A stretch of 64,000 bases of DNA, from assembly GCF_003945765.1 (NCBI RefSeq), contig NZ_CP027712.1, positions 558,001 to 622,000 on the forward strand. The letters are read 5' to 3'. The position numbers and the translations under genes are program-made. The notes under the pieces are model-generated. The model was not told the origin of the DNA, did not search any database, and saw only the letters and a program-made list of their open reading frames with translations. Below are positions 57,408 through 64,000 of this stretch, piece after piece. Each line of letters begins with the position of its first letter. Position 1 is the first letter of the stretch. Origin of the DNA: Pseudomonas chlororaphis subsp. chlororaphis (GTDB lineage Bacteria > Pseudomonadota > Gammaproteobacteria > Pseudomonadales > Pseudomonadaceae).

Positions 57408-57583
57408 TGCGGGTTAGAGCGTCCGATCTGCGATTTAACCGGTAGATCGGCGCTACAACACTGGAGTCATGGCGCATATTCACGGATGATATGCGCTTTC
57501 AAGCGCCGGCGTGGCTGAGCGTTATTCAGGGTTATTTTGAGTATTTACACTGTGGCTAGCCTTGTGGCCGCCACCTGGATGGG
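57408..57583. other. Intergenic region parC - lipoprotein gene
   Basis: No gene, repeat or clear terminator is seen in these 176 bases. TTGAGT at about 57535 could be part of a promoter for the lipoprotein gene, but no matching -10 is evident. Confidence 0.4.
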
Positions 57584-58300
57584 ATGATGACTGCTCTGCG
57601 CCTTCCTCTTGTTTTCTTGCTCGCTGGCGTTCTTGGCCTGGCGGGTTGCAGCGTACACCAGCCGGTGTCGCTGTATCAGCTGGACAGCGGAAGTCCAGCT
57701 CAACCGGCACAAAGCGCCGGTATGGCCGTATTGCTGGGGCCGGTACTGGTTGCCGACTACCTGCAACGTGAAACCTTGCTGCAACGTCAGAACGACGGCA
57801 GCCTGCAGGCTTCGACCGACGGTCGCTGGGCCGGCAGCCTGTCTTCCGATATCGATCAGTTGCTGTTGCGTCAGGTCGCCGGCCAGCTGGACAGCCAGCG
57901 TGTAGTGCTGGCGCCGGCGAGCACCGGTTTCACTCCGGATGTTCAGGTGTTGCTGTCGATCACTCGCCTGGATTCGGGCGCCTCGCAACCGGCGGTTCTC
58001 GATGCGCAATGGCGCCTGATCGATCGCCGTGGGCAGGTTCGCGACAATCGTATCGTTCATCTGCAGGAGCAGCATGCGGGTACCACCGCGTCCCAGGTCC
58101 AGGCCCAGGGCGTATTGCTGCAACGCTTGGCCGAGCAGCTGTCGGGTGCCCTCAAGCCGCTGGCCAACCAGCCTACGGTAGCCGAGGTACCCCGCAAGGC
58201 GGCGCCTGCGCCGGCGGCAAAGCCGGCCGAGCAGGAGAAGCAGCCGAAGATTCCAATGGCCACGCCTATCCGCACGGATATGGAAGTGTTCCGCTTCTGA
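57584..58300 (+). CDS. PqiC-like (ABC-type transport auxiliary) lipoprotein
   Basis: The 238-residue lipoprotein has a signal peptide with lipobox LAGC (Cys near 22). The body resembles the PqiC/YmbA family, outer-membrane lipoproteins that help MCE-type lipid transport systems (YLQRETLLQRQNDGSL, DIDQLLLRQVAGQLD). The C-terminus (about 190-230) is an Ala-Pro-Lys-rich tail unusual for the family. No PqiA/PqiB or MCE genes are nearby. Two adjacent ATG codons (57584, 57587) are both possible starts. Confidence 0.72.
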   Translation: MMTALRLPLVFLLAGVLGLAGCSVHQPVSLYQLDSGSPAQPAQSAGMAVLLGPVLVADYLQRETLLQRQNDGSLQASTDGRWAGSLSSDIDQLLLRQVAGQLDSQRVVLAPASTGFTPDVQVLLSITRLDSGASQPAVLDAQWRLIDRRGQVRDNRIVHLQEQHAGTTASQVQAQGVLLQRLAEQLSGALKPLANQPTVAEVPRKAAPAPAAKPAEQEKQPKIPMATPIRTDMEVFRF

Positions 58301-58316
58301 GTGTTGCGGTTCCAGG

Positions 58317-58344
58317 ACAAAGCCCGCTGATCAGCGGGCTTTGT
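58317..58344. terminator. Hairpin terminator after the PqiC-like gene
   Basis: ACAAAGCCCGCTGA and TCAGCGGGCTTTGT form a perfect palindrome without a loop longer than the fold needs. It lies 17 bases after the stop. Confidence 0.75.
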
Positions 58345-58398
58345 CGTTTCTGGGGAGTTGTTCGGTGGCTCGGGCGCTCTGCGGTGTTCTGCAGATTG

Positions 58399-58470
58399 CT
58401 ATCGCGGGCAATCGAGCGTCGACCGGCCGCTCCTACAGAAGCAGATAGGTGCGAGGCTTGCCCGCGATGG
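58399..58470. repeat. REP-like palindrome, GCGGGCAA/TTGCCCGC type
   Basis: ATCGCGGGCAA (58401) and TTGCCCGCGAT (58458) are exact complements, and GCTCCTACAGA lies between. It belongs to the same family as the repeat at 46627, but the outer arms are arranged inside out. Confidence 0.7.
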
Positions 58471-58490
58471 CGTCAGCCCGATCAACGCCC

Positions 58491-58524
58491 AACAAAAAGC
58501 CCGCAGCGATGCGGGCTTTTTGTT
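58491..58524. terminator. Bidirectional terminator before the YtjB-like gene
   Basis: AACAAAAAGCCCGC and GCGGGCTTTTTGTT pair perfectly around AGCGAT. It lies next to the 3' end of the minus-strand membrane protein gene and serves as its terminator. Confidence 0.85.
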
Positions 58525-58535
58525 GGGCGGCTGGC

Positions 58536-60080
58536 TTAGAGCTTGGCGCGGGTCTCGTGCATCCGCGCCAGTTGCCGTTCCAGCATCGATGGGTAGGGCT
58601 CCATCAGGCGTTCGACGCAGCAGGCGCCTTCCGGGCTGGCGATCGGACGGATGCGTGCGCGCTGACGAATCAGGGCGTCATCGTTGATCTTGCGCTCGAC
58701 CAGCAGCAGGTTGCGGCTGTGCTGGGACAGCGCCAGGGCGTCCTGGGCGGTCTCGGTCAGCAGCAGGTCTATCTGGCTCAGGCCGAACAGCTCTTCGCCA
58801 AGGGTCAGGCCCAGTTGCAGCTGCAGGGTGATGCCGCTATCGGCCACTTCGATTTGCAGGGCGTGGCCCAGGGCGCGCAGCAACTCGCCGCAGCAGATGG
58901 CGTTGGTCAGGTAGTCGTCGCCGCTGTCTTCGCTGTGGAACAGCATCAGCGTGCTGCCGTCGTTCAGGGTGTGCAGTTCGCTCTGGTACAGCGAGGCGGC
59001 CTGGTCGAGGCAGTCGCGATAACGTTCCAGCAATTCCGTCAGGCGGGCGCGGGGCAGGCGGCGCAGTTGCTCCTGGGCGCCCAGTTGCACGGCCAGGACC
59101 GCACTGTGCTGCGGCTGTGCCGGTACCGTGGGTTTCACGATCGGCTTGGCAGCGGTCGCGGTGGACGAGCTGTCGCGAAGGTCGGCGAACGGGTCTTCAT
59201 CGTCGGCCAGGTCCTCTTCGGCATTGATCACGTGCCGCGGCGCGGGCTTGAGCCCGGCTACGGGAGCGCTTTCATCGAAGCTCGGGTCACGCAGGTTGCG
59301 CACCTCGAAGGTCGGTTCCGCGTCTTCGTTGTCGTCGTAGTCGGTGTCGTCGATCTCGGCTTGCGGTTCGGGTTCCGGCTCGACCTTCTCGGGGGCGAAG
59401 CTGGCGTGCAGCTGGCGCGCCAGATCGCCAATCTCGTCCTGGCGCTGGGTGGCCGGGGTGTTTTCGTCGATATCCCGCAGCCAGACCCGCAGTTGCATCA
59501 GCGGTGTGGAGATGTGCCGTCCCAGGCGCAGGCTCAAGGCCAGGGCCAAAGCCAGCAGGATCGCGCTGAGAATGCCCATGCTCTGCAGGCTGATGGTCAT
59601 CGGCTGCTGGAATTGTTCCATGTCCAGGCTGATGCGCAGGTTGCCCGCGGTCACGTCCTGGAAGGTGATCTTGGTCTGGTAGACGCCTTCGGTTTCACCC
59701 AGCAGGCTGCTTTTCGGGCGCTGACCGGCTTCGGCGAGGATGCGGTTGTCCACGCTGTAGATCGCCGCATGGGCAACCAGCGGGTTCTTGGTCAGGTTAT
59801 TCAGCAGCACGTTGAGGCTGAGGATGTCGTTGGACACCAACAGCTCGGTGGCCGAGGTCGCGGTCTGGGTAGTCAGGCTCTGACCCAGGGCGTCGGCTTG
59901 TTCGTGCATGGCCTGCTTGAATTGCAGGCCCATCACGCAGGCATAGATCACCAGGGCCAGGGCGACCAGGATCACGTTATGGCTGGCAATGCGCAATGCA
60001 ATCGGTACACGGCGGTGACGCAGTGCACGGAAGATCAGCAGGAAGAAGTTATCGGTTTTAACTGGCGTGGGCCGGTTCAC
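58536..60080 (-). CDS. AhpA/YtjB-family inner-membrane protein
   Basis: The 514-residue protein has two membrane helices (about 33-55 and 172-192) enclosing a periplasmic domain, then a HAMP-like region. A strongly acidic linker (about 225-310, rich in Asp and Glu) follows, and then a cytosolic C-terminal domain with LFHSEDSGDDY. It resembles AhpA/YtjB proteins. The E. coli homologue ytjB (smp) is also divergent from serB, which supports the call. No catalytic residues are evident. The promoter region of 134 bases is shared with serB. Confidence 0.75.
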   Translation of the reverse strand: MNRPTPVKTDNFFLLIFRALRHRRVPIALRIASHNVILVALALVIYACVMGLQFKQAMHEQADALGQSLTTQTATSATELLVSNDILSLNVLLNNLTKNPLVAHAAIYSVDNRILAEAGQRPKSSLLGETEGVYQTKITFQDVTAGNLRISLDMEQFQQPMTISLQSMGILSAILLALALALSLRLGRHISTPLMQLRVWLRDIDENTPATQRQDEIGDLARQLHASFAPEKVEPEPEPQAEIDDTDYDDNEDAEPTFEVRNLRDPSFDESAPVAGLKPAPRHVINAEEDLADDEDPFADLRDSSSTATAAKPIVKPTVPAQPQHSAVLAVQLGAQEQLRRLPRARLTELLERYRDCLDQAASLYQSELHTLNDGSTLMLFHSEDSGDDYLTNAICCGELLRALGHALQIEVADSGITLQLQLGLTLGEELFGLSQIDLLLTETAQDALALSQHSRNLLLVERKINDDALIRQRARIRPIASPEGACCVERLMEPYPSMLERQLARMHETRAKL

Positions 60081-60214
60081 TGAGCTCGGCTCTTTTGTCC
60101 GTGAAGTTGAGGCGCAGTATAGCGACAGGCCCTAGACCGGCAAAGCGCTGGCTGTGCCCGATGGTCACTGAAAGTGGGTAGAATGCGGTTTTTTTCCACC
60201 TGCGGGGGTGCGCC

Positions 60215-61429
60215 TTGCGCGAAATCGTCCTGATAAACATCACTGGTGAAGACCGTCCGGGTCTCACTGCGGCCATTACCGGCGTTCTGGCCCAAGGTGG
60301 TGTGAACATTCTCGACATCGGTCAGGCGGTGATTCACGACACTCTGTCGTTCGGTATCCTGGTTGAAATTCCGGACAACGAGCAGAGCTCGTCGGTGCTC
60401 AAGGACATTCTGTTCACTGCCTATGAGCTGGACCAGCAGGTCCGTTTCACGCCGGTTTCCGAAGAGGATTACCAGCAGTGGGTCGGTGGCCAGGGCAAGA
60501 AGCGCCATATCGTCACCTTGCTGACCCGCAAGGTCACGGCCGAGCAGTTGCAGCGCGTCAGTTCGATCACCGCCAAGTACGGCTTGAACATCGACCACAT
60601 CGATCGCCTCTCCGGGCGCATGCCGCTGGACACCCCGGCCGACAAGGGCAAGGGTTGCATCGAGTTCTCCGTGCGTGGCGAAGCGGCCGATCCGCAGGCA
60701 TTGCGTGCCGAGTTCCTCAGCGTCGCCCAGGAGCTGAACGTCGATATCGCCTTCCAGGAAGACTCGCTGTTCCGTCGCAACCGCCGCCTGGCGGTGTTCG
60801 ACATGGACTCGACGCTGATCGAGGCGGAAGTCATCGATGAACTGGCCAAGGCGGCCGGCGTGGGGGACCGGGTGGCGGAAATCACCGAGCGGGCCATGGC
60901 CGGCGAGCTGGACTTCCGTGCCAGCTTCAAGGAGCGCCTGGCCTTGCTCCAGGGCCTGGACATCAAGGTGCTGGACTCCATCGGCGCATCGCTGCGCCTG
61001 ACAGAAGGGGCCGAGACCCTGTTCGCCGAACTCAAGCGCTTGGGCTACAAGACCGCGATCCTCTCGGGTGGCTTCACCTACTTCGCCAAGCAGCTGCAGG
61101 CCAAGCTGGGGATCGACTACGTATTCGCCAACGAGCTGGAAGTGGCCGACGGCAAGGTGACCGGTGTTGCGGTCGAGCCGATTGTCGACGCCCAGCGCAA
61201 GGCCGATCTGCTGCGCGAGCTGGCCGCCAAGGAAGGTTTGCGCCTGGAGCAGACCATCGCGGTCGGCGACGGCGCCAACGACCTGCCGATGCTGGCGATT
61301 GCCGGCCTGGGCGTGGCCTTCCGCGCCAAGCCGCTGGTCAAGCAGTCGGCCAAGCAGGCGATTTCCACCCTGGGCCTGGATGGCGTGCTTTATCTGCTGG
61401 GCTTCCGCGATCGCGACGGCCAGCTCTGA
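60215..61429 (+). CDS. serB: Phosphoserine phosphatase SerB
   Basis: The 404-residue HAD-family enzyme makes L-serine from phosphoserine, the last step of serine synthesis. The N-terminal half carries ACT-like domains (about 1-180). The HAD core has FDMDSTLIEAEVIDELA (nucleophile Asp near 193), SGGFTYFAKQL and VGDGANDLPML. The start is TTG at 60215 with GGGGG eight bases upstream and the conserved N-terminus REIVLINITGEDRPG. It is longer than E. coli SerB because of the second ACT-like part. A strong terminator follows. Confidence 0.94.
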   Translation: MREIVLINITGEDRPGLTAAITGVLAQGGVNILDIGQAVIHDTLSFGILVEIPDNEQSSSVLKDILFTAYELDQQVRFTPVSEEDYQQWVGGQGKKRHIVTLLTRKVTAEQLQRVSSITAKYGLNIDHIDRLSGRMPLDTPADKGKGCIEFSVRGEAADPQALRAEFLSVAQELNVDIAFQEDSLFRRNRRLAVFDMDSTLIEAEVIDELAKAAGVGDRVAEITERAMAGELDFRASFKERLALLQGLDIKVLDSIGASLRLTEGAETLFAELKRLGYKTAILSGGFTYFAKQLQAKLGIDYVFANELEVADGKVTGVAVEPIVDAQRKADLLRELAAKEGLRLEQTIAVGDGANDLPMLAIAGLGVAFRAKPLVKQSAKQAISTLGLDGVLYLLGFRDRDGQL

Positions 61430-61443
61430 GCCAAATCCAAGGC

Positions 61444-61475
61444 AAAAAAAACGCCGCGATCTGCGGCGTTTTTTT
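61444..61475. terminator. Bidirectional terminator between serB and psd
   Basis: AAAAACGCCGC and GCGGCGTTTTT pair with a five-base loop, with eight A and seven T on the flanks. It separates convergent serB and psd. Confidence 0.92.
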
Positions 61476-61500
61476 ATGTCCGGCTTTTTATGCCCAAGGC

Positions 61501-62361
61501 TCAGGCCTTGGCCAGGCCGATGCCCTGGCCCATCTGCACCGGCGAGCCGGCCGCCAGTTCTTCGGCCCACTGCACTTGCTCCGGCCCGAACAGCACGATC
61601 GCGGTGGAACCCAGCTTGAAACGGCCCAATTCGGCGCCCTTTTCCAGGTGGATCGGCGCGCGGGCGGCTTCGTCGTAGCGCACGGTTTTCAGTTCGCGCT
61701 TGGGCGGAGTCACCAGGCCGGCCCAGACGGTTTCGATCGATGCCACGATCATCGCGCCGACCAGGACCACGGCCATCGGCCCGCGCTCGGTATCGAAAAC
61801 GCATACCACGCGCTCGTTGCGGGCGAACAGCTCCGGCACGTTTTCCGCGGTGGTCTGGTTGACCGAGAAGATCCGTCCCGGCACGTAGACCATTTCCCGC
61901 AGGGTGCCGGCCAGCGGCATGTGCACGCGGTGGTAGTCCTTCGGCGACAGGTAGATGGTGGCGAAATCGCCGCCCATGAACGGGGCTGCCAGGGCCGAGT
62001 CGCCACCCAGCAGTTCCAGCACGCTGAAGCTGTGGCCCTTGGCCTGGAATACCCGACCGTGCTCGATCGGGCCAAGCTGGCTGACCGCGCCGTCGGCCGG
62101 GCTGAGGATCGCGCCCGGGGTCTGGTCCAGCGGGCGGGCACCGTCTTTCAACGCGCGGGTGAAGAAGGCGTTGAAGTGCTCATAGGCGGTCAGGTCTTCC
62201 ACCAGCGCTTGGGACATGTCCACCTGATAACGCTTGGCGAACCAGGCGGTGAAGGCATTCTTGAACCAGCGCACGCGGCACTCGGCAATGCAGCCGGCCA
62301 GGCGCGACAGCAGGTGGTGAGGCAGCAGGTACTGGCTGAGGATAAACAAACGCTTTTTCAT
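61501..62361 (-). CDS. psd: Phosphatidylserine decarboxylase proenzyme
   Basis: The 286-residue membrane enzyme makes phosphatidylethanolamine. The self-cleavage site LGST, which generates the pyruvoyl cofactor, is near residue 250 in FKLGSTAIVLF. The N-terminal hydrophobic segment and family blocks FFTRALKDGARP, SPADGAVSQLG and PKDYHRVHMP are present. Length matches type I Psd. It lies 17 bases downstream of rhdA on the same strand and is likely co-transcribed with it. Confidence 0.95.
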   Translation of the reverse strand: MKKRLFILSQYLLPHHLLSRLAGCIAECRVRWFKNAFTAWFAKRYQVDMSQALVEDLTAYEHFNAFFTRALKDGARPLDQTPGAILSPADGAVSQLGPIEHGRVFQAKGHSFSVLELLGGDSALAAPFMGGDFATIYLSPKDYHRVHMPLAGTLREMVYVPGRIFSVNQTTAENVPELFARNERVVCVFDTERGPMAVVLVGAMIVASIETVWAGLVTPPKRELKTVRYDEAARAPIHLEKGAELGRFKLGSTAIVLFGPEQVQWAEELAAGSPVQMGQGIGLAKA

Positions 62362-62378
62362 TAACTGTCCTTAAAACC

Positions 62379-63194
62379 TTAAATCTCTACGGGCGTGTCA
62401 GGGTGGTTGCCCCATTCGCCCCAGGAACCGGCATAGCCTTTGACTCGCGGATAACCGAGCGCCTTGGCCACCAGATAGGTGAAGCCAGAGCGATGGTGAG
62501 TCTGGCAGTGGGTGATCACTTCTTTGTCTTTGCTGATGCCGAGCTGTTCGAGGATCTGCGGCATGTCGCTGCGGATCCGCAGGTTGCGCGCCTGGTCCAT
62601 GCCCGCCGTCCACTCGAAGTTGATCGCACCGGGAATGTGCCCACCCTTGGCGGCGAGGACTTTCTCCCCCGAGTATTCCAGGGGGCCGCGTGCATCCCAG
62701 ATCGCCAGGTCGGCCGCGCCAAGACGGCTTTGCAAGTATTCGCGGGTGGCGGTCGGTTCGTCGTGCAGGGTCAGGGCGACAGGGCCGCCGACGGCCGCCG
62801 GGACTTCATTCGAGACCGGCAGGCCGTCTGCCAGCCAGGCCAGCAGCCCGCCGTCCAGGTAGTGGTAACGGGAGTGGCCGATGACATCCAGCAGCCAGAT
62901 GAAGCGCCCGGCCCAGCCGCCGCCTTCATCGTCATAGACCACGTAGACCGCGTCCGGGTTATGCCCCAGTTCGCCGAACAGGGCTTCAAGGGCCGCCTGT
63001 GGCGGCATCAGCCCTGGCGCCGGTGCCTGACCGAGCTGGGTACGCTTGGGATCGACGAAGTGCGCGCCGGGGATATGGCCCGCGGCATAGCGGGCGGCGC
63101 TGGTCAGGTCCACCAGAATCAGTTTGCGGGCGTCGAGGCGAGGGAGCAGGTCGCTCGGCTCGATCACCAGCGGCAAGCCAGAGAAGTCAGGCAT
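62379..63194 (-). CDS. rhdA: Thiosulfate sulfurtransferase (rhodanese) RhdA
   Basis: The 271-residue two-domain rhodanese has its active-site cysteine in HCQTHHRSG near residue 230. This is the RhdA-type loop (CQTHHR) of Azotobacter and Pseudomonas rather than the usual CRxGx. It moves sulfane sulfur to acceptors such as cyanide or thioredoxin. I start at the ATG at 63194 (MPDFSGLPLVIEPSDLL) with GGAGA upstream; a GTG start at 63212 is possible. It lies upstream of psd, as in P. aeruginosa (PA4956-PA4957). Confidence 0.92.
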   Translation of the reverse strand: MPDFSGLPLVIEPSDLLPRLDARKLILVDLTSAARYAAGHIPGAHFVDPKRTQLGQAPAPGLMPPQAALEALFGELGHNPDAVYVVYDDEGGGWAGRFIWLLDVIGHSRYHYLDGGLLAWLADGLPVSNEVPAAVGGPVALTLHDEPTATREYLQSRLGAADLAIWDARGPLEYSGEKVLAAKGGHIPGAINFEWTAGMDQARNLRIRSDMPQILEQLGISKDKEVITHCQTHHRSGFTYLVAKALGYPRVKGYAGSWGEWGNHPDTPVEI

Positions 63195-63237
63195 GTGAGG
63201 TCTCCAGGGCACAAAGGGAGGGATTGTAGCGCAAGCG

Positions 63238-64000
63238 TCAGCGGCTGCGGTTGGTAAAGCTGTGCAGGGCCTTTTCGATGCACTGCGCGGTCTTGCCGAA
63301 CGCCTGTACGGAGATTTCCGAGAAGGGTTGGCCGCCCTGGTCGGCGACGATCAGCATGATTACCCGGCCATTGCTGGGCACCGAGCGCATCAGCAGGTGC
63401 TCGCCACGAAACAGCGTGCGCAGGCTGGCGGGCAGACGGGCGGAGAACTGGGCGTTGTTGGTCGGCGTCAGGCGCACTTGCGCCGGAGCGTCCAGCAGCC
63501 TTTGCAATACGCTGCTCTGGTTGATCGTCAATGCCAGGTTCATGGCGGGCGCAGGCAGCCCGGCGATCTGATGCACGCGTAACTGGGTCCGCGTGCGGTC
63601 GACCATCAGCAGCATCACCCGGCGCATGCCGCACGCCACCAGGGCGTCGCGGGCAAAGGTGGTCAGGTGCATGGCATTGCTGAAGCGGCTGGGTTCCACC
63701 AGCAATTCGCTGCATTGCTTGCGCCACTTGGCCAGATCTTCTGCGGTCGGTGCGGGAACCGGGAGCTCGCCGCGATGCACGCGCCGGGCCTCCCAGGGCC
63801 AGAGCAGCGCCTCGGCCGGGTGCCACAGATCGGGCATGCGGTGATGTCGGGCACTCTGCGCGGCTTGCTGGTGCAACTGTTGTTGCAGTTCGTCCATCGG
63901 CATTTGCAGGTACAGGCTGGTCAGGTATTGCCAGCGCATGCAGTGCGGGCCGGTCCAGGACTCTTGCGCCGACAGGGCCAGGGCGTTGGCCAGCAGCACG
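63238..64000 (-). CDS. Probable HDOD-domain protein, 3' part (cut by window edge)
   Basis: At least 254 residues of the C-terminal part are present and the N-terminus lies beyond the window. The first part (LLANALALSAQESWTGPH, HHRMPDLWHP) resembles the end of an HDOD domain. The rest (about 110-250) looks like a GAF-type sensor domain. HDOD proteins act in signalling in Pseudomonas. In P. aeruginosa the gene next to rhdA in this place (PA4955) is of this kind, followed by motA. The family assignment is moderate. Confidence 0.6.
   Translation of the reverse strand, partial: VLLANALALSAQESWTGPHCMRWQYLTSLYLQMPMDELQQQLHQQAAQSARHHRMPDLWHPAEALLWPWEARRVHRGELPVPAPTAEDLAKWRKQCSELLVEPSRFSNAMHLTTFARDALVACGMRRVMLLMVDRTRTQLRVHQIAGLPAPAMNLALTINQSSVLQRLLDAPAQVRLTPTNNAQFSARLPASLRTLFRGEHLLMRSVPSNGRVIMLIVADQGGQPFSEISVQAFGKTAQCIEKALHSFTNRSR

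Overview
The window is a stretch of chromosome from a fluorescent-group Pseudomonas. The evidence is GC-rich coding sequence, a gene order that follows the P. aeruginosa PA4955-PA5019 region almost gene for gene, and Pseudomonas-type REP palindromes between genes. I cannot name the species. I see no rRNA, tRNA, CRISPR array, prophage or insertion sequence.

Left arm (1-14520). putP has a leader with three PutA-type GTTGCA sites. It is followed by rlmJ, msrA, a dipA-like c-di-GMP phosphodiesterase with a degenerate GGDEF domain, the pyruvate dehydrogenase genes aceE-aceF (minus strand), and glnE. The aceE promoter holds two TGTAGT-N3-ACTACA palindromes that fit the FadR/GntR operator consensus.

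Centre (14661-36797) is the LPS inner/outer core locus. It runs waaF-waaC-waaG-waaP, then three further kinase-fold genes (wapP, wapQ and a two-module kinase gene), a heptose carbamoyltransferase (wapO), the glycosyltransferase wapH, a mig-14-like gene, the PIG-L deacetylase dnpA, ssg, two more glycosyltransferase genes, a lone minus-strand kinase gene, waaL and msbA. A sulfotransferase + APS-kinase pair follows, and then hldE. Most neighbours overlap by 1-17 bases, so translation is probably coupled. The products build, phosphorylate, carbamoylate, cap and export lipid A-core. The sulfotransferase/APS-kinase pair lies between msbA and hldE, which are adjacent in P. aeruginosa PAO1. It is the most interesting item here: a candidate dedicated route for sulfating LPS core or another surface glycan.

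Right-centre (36852-42651): an uncharacterised conserved protein, an aldo/keto reductase overlapping a FAD oxidoreductase, an EmrE-type SMR pump divergent from a LysR regulator, and waaA (Kdo transferase).

Right arm (42776-64000): a TolC-family channel gene (opmH); a TPP riboswitch with thiC and a CytX-type permease; an RsiV-family lipoprotein; the run nudF - DUF1249 - cpdA - yqiA - parE - phytase-like esterase - retropepsin - parC; a PqiC-like lipoprotein; an AhpA/YtjB membrane protein divergent from serB; psd; rhdA; and the 3' part of a probable HDOD-domain gene cut by the window edge.

Limits: functions come from motif recognition and remembered gene order. No database search was run, and PAO1 locus numbers are from memory.
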